Below are positions 41,335 through 49,781 of a DNA stretch of 64,000 nucleotides, in pieces; the first letter of the stretch is position 1; each line of letters opens with the position of its first letter. A model generated the notes under the pieces. It ran no database searches, was not told the DNA's origin, and was given only the letters and a program-made list of their open reading frames with translations. Source of the DNA: Variovorax boronicumulans (GTDB taxonomy: Bacteria > Pseudomonadota > Gammaproteobacteria > Burkholderiales > Burkholderiaceae_C); contig NZ_VEDO01000013.1 of the NCBI RefSeq assembly GCF_007677875.1, positions 1 through 64,000 of the forward strand. Direction: 5' to 3'. Made by a program: the position numbers and the translations under genes.

Positions 41335-42330
41335 ATGTCGAACATCGAGCGCATGGCCCGGCGCTGGGGCGCTGCTGGCCTGCTGGCCGCGGCCTTGGCC
41401 GCACTGCCCGCCCAGGCCAGCGAGCGCTGGCGCGCCTACACCTACAACGCCGTGGCCACGGTCACGGCCGTCAAGGGGCTCAACGCGCTGTTCGAGGCGG
41501 TCGACAAGGAGACCGAGGGCGCGCTCAAGGTGCGGCTGCACCTGGGCGGCACGCTGCCCATCACGGCCACGAACATCACACAGGCCGTGGCCGACAACGT
41601 GGTGCAGATGGGCGACGATGCCCTCTTCATCGGCAGCGTGCCGGTCGGCGGCGTGGTGCGCCTGCCCATGCTGTTTCCGCAGCGTGCGCAGTTCGAGAAA
41701 GCCTGGGAGGCCGAGGCGCCGTTCCTGCGCGCCGACTACGAGAAGAAGGGCGTGGTGCTGCTGGGCCGCTACATCTTTCCCGAGAACGTGTTCTGGTCGC
41801 GCAAGAAGATGACGTCGCTGGCCGACATCGCAGGCCAGAAGATCCGCGTGGTCTCGCCCGAGCAGGCCGAGTTCATCCAGCGCCTGGGCGGCATCCCGGT
41901 CACGCTCGGCACCTCCGAGGTCGCGGCCGGCATCGACCGCGGCGTGATCGACGGCGCACTGACGGCCAGCTCGGGCTACGGCTATGTCTGGCGCGATCTG
42001 CTCAAGTACAGCTGGCGGCTCAACGTGAGCTTCGTCGACTCGCTCGTGCTCGTGAACAAGGAGGCCTGGAACAAGCTCGCACCGGCCACGCGCAGCAAGG
42101 TGCAGGCGCTCGTGGACGAGCACACCGCGCGCATGACGGCGGCCATGGCGGCCGAGGACGAAGAGCTCACGAAGAAGTTGGTAGCCGCCGGCATGGTCGT
42201 GACCGAGCCGACCGCGGCCGACCAGGCCGAGGCCGAGAAGCGCATCACGCCGTACTGGACCGAGTGGGGCGAGAAGCGGCCCGCCGCGCAGGAGGCGCTG
42301 CGCAAGGCGCGTGCGGCGGCGGGGCGCTGA
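41335..42330 (+). CDS. TRAP transporter substrate-binding protein (DctP family)
   Basis: Protein of 331 aa with a signal peptide (WGAAGLLAAALAALPAQA). RLHLGGTLPITATNITQAVA, FPENVFWSRKKMTSLADIAG, KIRVVSPEQAEFIQRLGGIP with the carboxylate-binding arginine, and GVIDGALTASSGYGYVWRDL. Start ATG after CAAGGAGACAAGC. Only distantly like the 36537 receptor, so it should bind a different ligand. Heads the second TRAP operon under the 58-bp-spaced promoter. Confidence 0.88.
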   Translation: MSNIERMARRWGAAGLLAAALAALPAQASERWRAYTYNAVATVTAVKGLNALFEAVDKETEGALKVRLHLGGTLPITATNITQAVADNVVQMGDDALFIGSVPVGGVVRLPMLFPQRAQFEKAWEAEAPFLRADYEKKGVVLLGRYIFPENVFWSRKKMTSLADIAGQKIRVVSPEQAEFIQRLGGIPVTLGTSEVAAGIDRGVIDGALTASSGYGYVWRDLLKYSWRLNVSFVDSLVLVNKEAWNKLAPATRSKVQALVDEHTARMTAAMAAEDEELTKKLVAAGMVVTEPTAADQAEAEKRITPYWTEWGEKRPAAQEALRKARAAAGR

Positions 42331-42332
42331 GC

Positions 42333-42884
42333 ATGGGCGCGCCCGAGACGCTGCCGGCCGTCGATGTCGATGGCAGCAGCTTGGATGCCGACGCGTTCAG
42401 CCCCGGCGAGGACCTGCCCGCACGGCTGGGCCGCTGGGCCACGCAAGCCATCGTGCTCGGCTTGGTCGTGATGATGGGCCTGGAGATGCTGGTGCGTTCG
42501 GCCTTCGGCTGGTCGATCCAGTTCAGCAACGAGATCGGCGGCTACGCGCTCGTGGCCGTCACCTTCCTGTCGCTGGCCTCGGGCCAGCTGCTGCACGCCT
42601 ACCACCGCGTGCATTTCCTGGACCAGCGGCTGGGCCCGGTCGGGCGCGCGCGGCTGCGGCTGGGCTTCGACCTGGCAACGGCCGTGGTGGCCGCGGTGCT
42701 GACGGCCGAACTCGTCCGCTTCGAATGGCTGACCTGGCAGTCCGGCGATGTCGCGGCCACCAGCCTCATGACGCCGCTGTGGTTGCCGCGCCTGGTCATG
42801 CCGCTGGGTGCGCTGGCGCTGTTCTGGGCGCTGCTGCGCACGCTGGCCGGCGACTGGCGCCGCCTGCGCGCCGCCCACGGCTGA
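42333..42884 (+). CDS. TRAP transporter small permease (DctQ family)
   Basis: Protein of 183 aa with a longer polar N-terminus (about 45 residues) before four hydrophobic segments (AIVLGLVVMMGLEMLVRSAF, EIGGYALVAVTFLSLASGQL, and others). FSNEIGGYALVAVTFLS is the DctQ signature. Starts 2 bp after the dctP stop. Confidence 0.83.
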   Translation: MGAPETLPAVDVDGSSLDADAFSPGEDLPARLGRWATQAIVLGLVVMMGLEMLVRSAFGWSIQFSNEIGGYALVAVTFLSLASGQLLHAYHRVHFLDQRLGPVGRARLRLGFDLATAVVAAVLTAELVRFEWLTWQSGDVAATSLMTPLWLPRLVMPLGALALFWALLRTLAGDWRRLRAAHG

Positions 42885-42916
42885 CGCCCTTTCTTCCACC
42901 CCACAAGGAGAACGCC

Positions 42917-44221
42917 ATGGGTGGCGAGTACCAGATCGTCTTCATCTTCGTGCTGTTCATCGGCCTGCTGGCCGCCGGCATGGCCGTGCCCTTCGCGATC
43001 CTGCTGCCGGGCATGCTCTACCTGTACCTGCAGGGCGGCATCGGCGCGCTGCACAGCCTGGGCCTGGTCAGCTGGGGCAGCATGGACAGCTACGCGCTGA
43101 CCTCGATCCCGCTGTTCGTGCTGATGGCCGAGATCCTGCAGGGAAGCGGCCTGGGCATGCGCGTGTACCGGGGGCTGTCCAGTCTGGTGCGCAAGGTGCC
43201 GGGCGGATTGCTGCAGACCAACATCGCCGGCTGCGCGGTGTTCGCCGCGGTCAGCGGCTCCAGCATCGCCACGGCCGCGTCCATCGGCCAGGTGGCGCTG
43301 CCCCAGCTGCGCCAGCGCCAGTACGACGCCAGGCTGGCCACGGGCTCGCTGGCGGCCGGCGGCACGCTGGGCATCCTGATCCCGCCCTCGATCGCGATGA
43401 TCGTCTACGCCACTTTCACCGACACCTCGGTCGCCAAGCTGTTCATGGCCGGCGTGGTGCCGGGCATCGTGCTGACGCTGATGTTCATGGCCTACGTGGC
43501 GGTGGCGGCGGTGGCGCTCCCCGGCATCGCGCCGCCCGAGCGTGGCGAGCTCACGCGGGCCATGGTGCTGCGCGCGCTGGTCGACATCGTGCCCTTCATG
43601 CTGCTGATCGGCGGCATCATGGGCGCGATCTATACCGGCATCGCCACGCCGACCGAAGCGGCGGCGGCCGGCTGCATCTTCGCCCTGGCCATCGCGCTGG
43701 TGTTCGGCGAGCTGTCGTGGCGCGCGTTCGCCGACTGCCTGCAGCGCTCCACGCTGATGGTGGCCAACATTCTGCTGATCACCTACGCAGCCTTCATCTT
43801 CTCGTACGCGATGAGCTATGCGGGTGTGGGCGAGCAGATCACCGAGTTCATCGTCGCGCTGAATCTGAGCAAGATCGAGTTCTTCCTCGCGCTGCTGATC
43901 CTGTTCACGGCACTGGGTGCGCTGGTCGAGAGCCTGGGCATGATCGTGATCACCGTGCCGCTGCTGTACCCGCTGCTGGCCAACTACGGCATCGATCCGG
44001 TGTGGTTCGGCATCATCGTCGTACTGTTCATCGAGATGGGCCAGATCACGCCGCCCATCGGCATCAACCTGTTCGTGATCCAGAGCATCGCGCGCGGCAA
44101 TCTGTCCGACGTGGTGATGGGCACGATCCCGTTCCACCTGCTCATGTTCGTGCTGCTGGGCATGCTGGTGGCCTGGCCCGAGATCGCCCTGTGGCTGCCG
44201 GGCCAGCTGTCCGGCAAGTGA
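42917..44221 (+). CDS. TRAP transporter large permease (DctM family)
   Basis: Protein of 434 aa with about twelve membrane segments. IPLFVLMAEILQGSGLGMRV, FAAVSGSSIATAASIGQVAL, GTLGILIPPSIAMIVYATFT, GIATPTEAAAAGCIFAL and EMGQITPPIGINLFVIQ. Start ATG after CAAGGAGAACGCC. Completes the second TRAP system with the two preceding genes. Confidence 0.9.
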   Translation: MGGEYQIVFIFVLFIGLLAAGMAVPFAILLPGMLYLYLQGGIGALHSLGLVSWGSMDSYALTSIPLFVLMAEILQGSGLGMRVYRGLSSLVRKVPGGLLQTNIAGCAVFAAVSGSSIATAASIGQVALPQLRQRQYDARLATGSLAAGGTLGILIPPSIAMIVYATFTDTSVAKLFMAGVVPGIVLTLMFMAYVAVAAVALPGIAPPERGELTRAMVLRALVDIVPFMLLIGGIMGAIYTGIATPTEAAAAGCIFALAIALVFGELSWRAFADCLQRSTLMVANILLITYAAFIFSYAMSYAGVGEQITEFIVALNLSKIEFFLALLILFTALGALVESLGMIVITVPLLYPLLANYGIDPVWFGIIVVLFIEMGQITPPIGINLFVIQSIARGNLSDVVMGTIPFHLLMFVLLGMLVAWPEIALWLPGQLSGK

Positions 44222-44232
44222 AGGAGACACCG

Positions 44233-45168
44233 ATGTTCGCCCCTCCCGAGAAACTGAAGGCAGAAGTCTTCACGCGCATCCCCGAGCGCTTCCATGTCAC
44301 GGACCGCCAGAGCGAATGGGCACGCACGCAACTGCACGGCGCACCCGCGCCCGTGTTCCTCGAGGGCCCCTCGTTCGACCGTGCGGGCAACCTGTGGGTG
44401 GTCGACATCCCCTGGGGCCGCATCTTCCGCATCGACCCCCAGGGCGGCGTGGAACGCGCGGCCGAGTACGACGGCGAGCCCAACGGCCTGAAGTTCCATC
44501 CCGACGGCCGCGCCTTCATCGCCGACTACCGGCGCGGCATCATGGTGCTGCACCCGCGGACGGGACGCGTGGAGCCGTACCTGGAACGCGCACGCCTGGA
44601 GCGCTTCAAGGGCTGCAACGACCTGTTCTTCGCCTCCAACGGCGACCTGTACTTCACCGACCAGGGCCAGACCGGCCTGCACGATGCGAGCGGCCGGCTG
44701 TTCCGGCTGCGCGCCTCGGGCCAGCTCGATCTGGTGCTGCAAGGCATCCCGAGTCCGAATGGCCTGGTCATGAACCTGGACGAAACGGCCGTGTACCTGG
44801 CGGTCACGCGCGACAACGCCATCTGGCGCGTGCCGCTCATGGCCGATGGCACGGCCACCAAGGTCGGCGCCTACATCCGCATGAGCGGCGGCGGCGGGCC
44901 GGACGGCATCGCGCTCGACGCGCAGGGCGGGCTCGCGGTCTGTCATGTGGGTTTCGGCGCGGTCTGGCTGTTCAGTCCGCGTGGCGAGCCGCTGTACCGC
45001 ATCGACGCACCGGATGGCGGCACGTACACCACCAACTGCGCTTATGGCGGTGCCGACGGCCGCACGCTGTACATGCTGGAGTCCAGGAGCGGCTGCGTGT
45101 TCACGGCGCGCGTGCCTGTGCCGGGGCGGACCATGTACGGCCAGGCTAGTGATTTACCCGTAGAGTGA
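44233..45168 (+). CDS. SMP-30/gluconolactonase-family lactone hydrolase
   Basis: Protein of 311 aa, propeller fold. Metal ligands expected in VFLEGPSFDRAGNLWVVD (Glu), GCNDLFFASNGDLYFTD (Asn) and the GGPDGIALDAQGG turn (Asp). Start ATG after GAAGGAGACACCG, 11 bp after dctM, so it is the catabolic gene of the second TRAP operon. It would hydrolyse the imported or derived lactone. It resembles the drp35/strictosidine-like branch more than the 24670 enzyme. Confidence 0.82.
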   Translation: MFAPPEKLKAEVFTRIPERFHVTDRQSEWARTQLHGAPAPVFLEGPSFDRAGNLWVVDIPWGRIFRIDPQGGVERAAEYDGEPNGLKFHPDGRAFIADYRRGIMVLHPRTGRVEPYLERARLERFKGCNDLFFASNGDLYFTDQGQTGLHDASGRLFRLRASGQLDLVLQGIPSPNGLVMNLDETAVYLAVTRDNAIWRVPLMADGTATKVGAYIRMSGGGGPDGIALDAQGGLAVCHVGFGAVWLFSPRGEPLYRIDAPDGGTYTTNCAYGGADGRTLYMLESRSGCVFTARVPVPGRTMYGQASDLPVE

Positions 45169-45217
45169 CACACAAAGCTCTGCGCGCTACCGCGCAGGCG
45201 CCCAGAATGCCGGCCGC

Positions 45218-46033
45218 ATGAAGCTCGCAGACCTCGCTCTCGAAGTCGCCGCGCCGCACGGTCCGGAGCGCAGCGGCACGCAAAGCCTCGCGCGCGGCAT
45301 CAAGCTCTTGCGCATGGTCGCCACGCGGCCAGGCTTTGGCTGGCGCCTGTCCGATCTCGCGGCCGCCTGCGGCCAGGACAAGGCCACCGTGCACCGCATG
45401 CTGGCCTGCTTGGTGGAGGAGCGGCTGGTGCTCCAGCGCGCCAGCGACCGCCACTACCTGCCCGGGCCGCTGATGTGCGAGCTGGGCCTGGCGCTGCCCG
45501 ACCGCACGCAGTTCCTGCGCGCGGCCGAGCCGCAGGTGACAGCCTTCGCGCGGCGCCTGGCTGGCATCGCGCTTCTCTTGCTGCGCAGCGGCAACGAGTA
45601 CGTGTGCGCCCAGCGCGCCGGTAGCCTGGTGCTGTCGGGCCTGATGGTCTATCCGGGCACGCGCCGCCCGCTGTTCACCTCGGTCGGCGGCGTGGCCATC
45701 CTGCAGACCCGGCCAGCGGCCGAGGTGCGTGCCGTGCTGCTGGACAACGTGGCTCAGGAGATCGGCCGGCGCGGCTCCGGCCGGCTCGAGGCGCTGCAGA
45801 AGATGCGCGAGCGTTCGGACCGCCATGGCTTCGGCGTGAACCTGGGGGACGTTGTGCCGGGCGTTCATGCTCTGGCCGTGCCCGTGTGCGACAGCGAGGG
45901 TGATGCCTTCGCAGCCCTGTGCCTGATCGGCACGCCCGAGCTTTACGGTGAGGAACGCCTGCCAGAGTTGCAGAGCGAGCTGCGGGCCGCAGCCGCGGTG
46001 CTGGCGGCCGACGCGCGCAAGTTCAACATGTAA
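45218..46033 (+). CDS. IclR-family transcriptional regulator
   Basis: Protein of 271 aa, a close paralogue of the 39368 protein: RSGTQSLARGIKLLRMVATR, WRLSDLAAACGQDKATVHRM, RASDRHYLPGPLMCELGLAL, HGFGVNLGDVVPGVHALAVP. The last codons (AAG TTC AAC ATG TAA) form part of the operator for the next gene. No strong ribosome site was seen before the ATG. Probably activates the promoters at 41.2, 46.0 and 47.3 kb; which paralogue acts where cannot be told from sequence. Confidence 0.85.
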   Translation: MKLADLALEVAAPHGPERSGTQSLARGIKLLRMVATRPGFGWRLSDLAAACGQDKATVHRMLACLVEERLVLQRASDRHYLPGPLMCELGLALPDRTQFLRAAEPQVTAFARRLAGIALLLLRSGNEYVCAQRAGSLVLSGLMVYPGTRRPLFTSVGGVAILQTRPAAEVRAVLLDNVAQEIGRRGSGRLEALQKMRERSDRHGFGVNLGDVVPGVHALAVPVCDSEGDAFAALCLIGTPELYGEERLPELQSELRAAAAVLAADARKFNM

Positions 46034-46082
46034 AACGGACGCCACGCCCGTGCATGGCACGGCGCGGGCCTGCGCGTAAGGT
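46019..46082 (+). promoter_or_regulatory. 58-bp-spaced activator promoter, copy 3
   Basis: AAGTTCAACATGTAAAAC starts at 46019 within the 3' end of the IclR gene; TAAGGT starts at 46077, again 58 bp later. It is 28 bp before the oxidase ATG. GTTCAACATGT is identical to copies 2 and 4. Confidence 0.6.
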
Positions 46083-46109
46083 CGTGGGCATGTTCTTCCA
46101 TGCCACGCC

Positions 46110-47336
46110 ATGAAGCTGCAATCCGCCATCAACCTGGACGACCTGCGCCGCATGGCGCGCCGCAAGCTGCCGCGCATCGCCTTCGACTTCATCGAGGGAG
46201 GCGCCGACGACGAGCTGTGCCTGGCGCGCAACCGCGCCGCCTTCGCGCAGCACCGGCTGCTGCCGCGCTACCTGCGCGACGTGCGCCAGCGCGAGCAAGC
46301 CGTGACGCTGTTCGGGCGCCGCTACGCGAGCCCCATCGGCATCTCGCCGACCGGCCTGGCCGGCTTGTTCCGGCCCGACGCCGATCTGATGCTGGCCGCG
46401 GCTGCGCGCGCGGCCGACGTGCCCTTCCTGCTCTCCAGCGCGGCCAACGCGGCGCTGGAGGATGCGCTGCCTGTGGCGCCCGAGCATGTCTGGTTCCAGA
46501 TGTACTGCACGAGCGATCCGGCCATCAACGCGGACCTGGTGGCGCGTGCGCGCAAGGCCCAGGTGCGCGTGCTCGTGGTCTCGGTCGATGTGCCCGTGAA
46601 CTCCAACCGCGAGCGCAACCGGCGCAACGGCTTCTCGCGCCCGTTCCGCATGACGCCGGGCGTGGCGCTGGAGGCGCTGGGCCATCCGATGTGGGTGCTG
46701 CGCTACCTGCGCACGGGCGGCATCCCGATGATGCGCAACTGGCTGCCCTATGCGCCGGCCGGTGCCGACGCCGGCCAGGTGGCCGACCTGTACGGCACGC
46801 TGACGCCGGCGCCCATGGTCGACTGGGAGCACCTGCGCCGCATCCGCGCGGACTGGCCCGGCCCGCTGGTCGTCAAGGGCCTGCTGCACCCGGAGGACGC
46901 GCGCGCGGCCGTGGCGCTGGGCGTGGACGGGCTCGTGGTGTCCAACCACGGCGGCCGCCAGCTTGACACCGCGCCCGCACCGCTGGAGATGCTGCCGGCC
47001 ATCCGCGCGGCCGTGGGGCCGGATCTGCCGCTGCTGTTGGACAGCGGTGTGCGGCGCGGCTCGGACGCTGTGATCGCACGCTGCCTGGGCGCCGACGCCG
47101 TGATCTTCGGCCGGCCCACGCTGTACGGTGTGGCCGCGGCGGGCGAGGCTGGTGCGTTGCATGCCCTGCAGATCATGCGGCGCGAGATCGACGCGGTACT
47201 GGCGCAGCTTGGCTGCGCGCGCTTCGAGGCTCTGGACGCGGGCTATCTGTGGCCGGCCCCGGCAGGCGCCACCGCAAGTTCAACATGTGAAAGCGCCGTG
47301 CCGGTCGAGGCGCCACTGGCGAAGGTCTGGGGCTAA
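46110..47336 (+). CDS. FMN-dependent alpha-hydroxy-acid oxidase/dehydrogenase
   Basis: Protein of 408 aa of the lactate dehydrogenase (LldD)/glycolate oxidase family. N-terminal ARRKLPRIAFDFIEGGADDE, FMN-binding SPIGISPTGLAGLFRPDADL, VWFQMYCTSD, LVVKGLLHPEDARAAV, active-site VSNHGGRQLD with catalytic His and Arg, and GADAVIFGRPTLYG. It oxidises a 2-hydroxy acid to the 2-oxo acid. The family normally ends soon after the GRP motif; the extra C-terminal tail carries the operator of the next gene. Its own promoter is the third 58-bp copy. Confidence 0.87.
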   Translation: MKLQSAINLDDLRRMARRKLPRIAFDFIEGGADDELCLARNRAAFAQHRLLPRYLRDVRQREQAVTLFGRRYASPIGISPTGLAGLFRPDADLMLAAAARAADVPFLLSSAANAALEDALPVAPEHVWFQMYCTSDPAINADLVARARKAQVRVLVVSVDVPVNSNRERNRRNGFSRPFRMTPGVALEALGHPMWVLRYLRTGGIPMMRNWLPYAPAGADAGQVADLYGTLTPAPMVDWEHLRRIRADWPGPLVVKGLLHPEDARAAVALGVDGLVVSNHGGRQLDTAPAPLEMLPAIRAAVGPDLPLLLDSGVRRGSDAVIARCLGADAVIFGRPTLYGVAAAGEAGALHALQIMRREIDAVLAQLGCARFEALDAGYLWPAPAGATASSTCESAVPVEAPLAKVWG

Positions 47337-47339
47337 GGT
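47276..47339 (+). promoter_or_regulatory. 58-bp-spaced activator promoter, copy 4
   Basis: AAGTTCAACATGTGAAAG starts at 47276 inside the end of the oxidase gene; TAAGGT starts at 47334 and overlaps the oxidase TAA stop. The spacing is 58 bp as in the other three copies. The TauD gene ATG lies 30 bp downstream. Confidence 0.6.
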
Positions 47340-47368
47340 TCCGGGACCGACCAGAGGAGACACGACCC

Positions 47369-48247
47369 ATGACTGCGATCCGCACCACACCACTGCATTC
47401 CGACTATGTCGTGCAGGTGCATGCCTTCATCCCCGACCTGCTGGACGATGCCGCCGCCATCGCCAAACTCAAGGCCCAGTGGCAGCGCACGCCCGTGATG
47501 GTGTTCCGGCGCCAGTCGCTGGACGAGCACGAGCTGGTGCGCTTCACCGAGCACTTCGGCCAGTGCGAGACCACGGTGCGCAAGGACATCCAGTCGCCCT
47601 ACCACCCGGAGATCATCTACTTCAGCACGCTGAAGTACCACGACGGCCGCTTCGTCGGTGGCTTCGCGGGCGGCGAGGACGTGGACTGGCATTCGGACCA
47701 GACCTTCCAGGTGCGGCCGGCCACGGGCGCCATCCTGTACGGCACCGAGGTGCCGCGCGATGGCGGCGACATTTACTGGTCCAACCAGTATGGCGCCTGG
47801 GATCTGCTGCCGGGTGACGTGCGCCAGCTCATCGACGGCCGCACCGGCGTGTACCGCTACGCCAAGCGCTACGCCATGCTCAACACGGCCGAACTCAAGG
47901 ACAAGGAGAAGGCCAACGCGCTGCTGAGCCTGCCGGACGCGCGACACCCCGTGGTGCTGACCCATCCGCGCACGGGCCGCAAGGCGCTGTACGCGGACCA
48001 GACCACGCTGGTGGAGATCGAGGGCCTCACGCCCGAGCAGAACGCGCGCGTGCTGCCCATCCTGTTCGCCACCGGCGGCGAGTCCTCACTGGTCTACCGC
48101 CACAAGGTGCACAACGGCGACGTGATGATGTGGGACAACGGCTGCGTGCTGCACCGGCGCGACCAGATGTACCTGACCCAGCCGCGGCTCATGAAGCGCA
48201 CCACCTTCCGCGTGCCCGCCGCTGAGCACTGCCTACCGCATGCCTGA
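47369..48247 (+). CDS. TauD/TfdA-family Fe(II)/2-oxoglutarate dioxygenase
   Basis: Protein of 292 aa. Iron ligands: HxD in DVDWHSDQTFQV and the distal histidine in NGCVLHRRDQMY, with MKRTTFRV supplying the arginine that holds 2-oxoglutarate. TEVPRDGGDIYWSNQYGAW is typical of the family. It hydroxylates an unactivated C-H, often starting release of sulfite, an ether side chain or an amine. Start ATG after AGAGGAGACACGACCC, under the fourth 58-bp promoter and overlapping the RraA-like gene. Substrate unknown. Confidence 0.87.
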   Translation: MTAIRTTPLHSDYVVQVHAFIPDLLDDAAAIAKLKAQWQRTPVMVFRRQSLDEHELVRFTEHFGQCETTVRKDIQSPYHPEIIYFSTLKYHDGRFVGGFAGGEDVDWHSDQTFQVRPATGAILYGTEVPRDGGDIYWSNQYGAWDLLPGDVRQLIDGRTGVYRYAKRYAMLNTAELKDKEKANALLSLPDARHPVVLTHPRTGRKALYADQTTLVEIEGLTPEQNARVLPILFATGGESSLVYRHKVHNGDVMMWDNGCVLHRRDQMYLTQPRLMKRTTFRVPAAEHCLPHA

Positions 48248-48968
48248 GAACACCACCATGACGCAATCCAATGTCTACCTGCGCGTGAACCGCGTGGCCG
48301 CCGAACTCTGTGCCCAGGCGCGCGAGGTCACCGTCGCCGACCTGCACGAGAGCACGGCCCATCTGGGCTTCACGGGCCTGATGTCGGCGCGCATGCGCCG
48401 CATCTCGCCGGGCGCGAAGATCGCGGGCCCGGCCGTCACGGCGCTGTGCCAACCGGGCGACAACCTCATGATGCACCGCGCGCTGCGCCTGGCCCAGCCC
48501 GGCGACGTGCTGGTGGTGCACAGCCTCTCGGAGACCTCGGCCGCGCAATGGGGCGACGTGGCCACCACTTACGCGGTCGAGAAGGGGTTGGCGGGCGTGG
48601 TGGTGCACGGCTGCGTGCGAGACGTGGACCAGGTGCTGGCCATGGGCTTTGCGGTCTGGGCCACCCACGTGTGGCCCGTGCATGCCGACAAGGGCAAGGG
48701 CGGCGGCGTGAACATCCCGATCCCCTGCGCCGATGTGCTGGTACGGCCCGGCGATCTCATCGTAGCCGATGGCGACGGCGTGATCGCGATCCCGCGTGCC
48801 GAGGCTGCGCGCGTTGTCGCCGCGGCGCAGGCCAAGATGAAGAAGGAAGCGGAGTTCGCGGCCGCCATCCGGGCCGGTGCAGCGGTCTGGGATTTGAGCG
48901 GGGCCGACAAGGCCTACGCCCAGTTGGGCATCCTGGAGCACGACGCGGCCTTCGACGACGCGCGTTGA
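48240..48968 (+). CDS. RraA-like protein / 4-hydroxy-4-methyl-2-oxoglutarate aldolase family
   Basis: Protein of 242 aa from the ATG at 48240 (an ATG at 48258 is also plausible). ADLHESTAHLGFTGLMSARM, IAGPAVTALCQPGDNLMMH, GDVLVVHS, and GVVVHGCVRDVDQVLAMGF with the Arg-Asp pair used for metal and pyruvate binding. HMG/CHA aldolases split 4-hydroxy-2-oxo acids to pyruvate plus a 2-oxo acid and decarboxylate oxaloacetate. True RraA inhibits RNase E, but the catabolic context favours the aldolase. Overlaps the dioxygenase by 8 bp. Confidence 0.8.
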   Translation: MPENTTMTQSNVYLRVNRVAAELCAQAREVTVADLHESTAHLGFTGLMSARMRRISPGAKIAGPAVTALCQPGDNLMMHRALRLAQPGDVLVVHSLSETSAAQWGDVATTYAVEKGLAGVVVHGCVRDVDQVLAMGFAVWATHVWPVHADKGKGGGVNIPIPCADVLVRPGDLIVADGDGVIAIPRAEAARVVAAAQAKMKKEAEFAAAIRAGAAVWDLSGADKAYAQLGILEHDAAFDDAR

Positions 48969-48971
48969 CGC

Positions 48972-49760
48972 TCAGGCGGCAGCGTGCCGCCGCAACCGCA
49001 GCGCCGCCAGGCTGCAGGTCGCCACCAGTTGCTGGGCATGGGCCCGGATGCTGTCCTGCATGCGGTGGCGGGGGCCCGCCAGACCGATGGCCAAGGTGTC
49101 GCGGCCGACCTGCAGGAACGCGGCCACGGCCCAGACGTCTTCGACGTTTTCTCCGTGTGTCTCGAAGTAGCCGGCCCTCCGGCTCTGCAGCAGGTCGGCG
49201 ACCAGCCGCCCGGGCTGCGTGATGGTGGACGGCGTGATGCGCGCCAGCATCTGCCCGTCCGCCCAGGCGCGCAGTGCGGCTTCTTTCTGCGCACCGAGCA
49301 AGGCCTTGCCGATCGCGCTGGCGTGCAATGGCTTGAGGTCGCCCGCGCGCGCGGAGTAGCGGATCGCGTGCAGGCCCTCGAGCACATGCAGGTAGACCAC
49401 GCGCTCGCCTTGGCGCTTGCCCAGGATCACGGTCTCCATGCTGCGGTCGCGCAGATCTTCGAGCGCGGGCAGCACATGCTCGAGGAAGGGGTCGCCAGCG
49501 GCCAGGCCATGCGCGAGGCCGAGCAGGCGTTGCGTGGGGTACAGCGCGCGCGGATGCTCCAGCGTGTAGAGGTAGCCGCGTGCAACCAGCGTGTGCACGA
49601 GCGCGTGGCAACTGCTCTTGGGGATGTGGGCCGCCGCGGCCAGTTCGGTCAAGGACAGCGGCCCCCGAGTTCTGTGGAAAGCCTCGAAGATGTCGATCAC
49701 GCGGTCGACCGCGCTCGCCCCGCCTGCTGCCATGCGCTCTCCCGGAAGATCGGAAATCAT
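48972..49760 (-). CDS. IclR-family transcriptional regulator
   Basis: Protein of 262 aa. SAVDRVIDIFEAFHRTRGPL, SLTELAAAAHIPKSSCHALV (helix-turn-helix) and the effector domain (GKRQGERVVYLHVLEGLHAI, YSARAGDLKPLHASAIGKAL). From its different recognition helix (HIPKSSCHALV) it is of another branch than the 32669, 39368 and 45218 regulators. Convergent with the RraA-like gene by 3 bp and 21 bp downstream of the second TauD gene, which it probably controls. Confidence 0.84.
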   Translation of the reverse strand: MISDLPGERMAAGGASAVDRVIDIFEAFHRTRGPLSLTELAAAAHIPKSSCHALVHTLVARGYLYTLEHPRALYPTQRLLGLAHGLAAGDPFLEHVLPALEDLRDRSMETVILGKRQGERVVYLHVLEGLHAIRYSARAGDLKPLHASAIGKALLGAQKEAALRAWADGQMLARITPSTITQPGRLVADLLQSRRAGYFETHGENVEDVWAVAAFLQVGRDTLAIGLAGPRHRMQDSIRAHAQQLVATCSLAALRLRRHAAA

Positions 49761-49781
49761 CGCACGATCTCCGCTGCCGCC

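Noticed and set aside
42599-44230. 543-aa minus-strand frame opposite dctM
   Set aside because: His/Gln/Asp-rich antisense of a membrane protein, with no features of its own.
45181-45196. TGCGCG-CTAC-CGCGCA hairpin before the IclR gene
   Set aside because: No T-tract follows and such GC dyads are common here; not called as terminator or operator.
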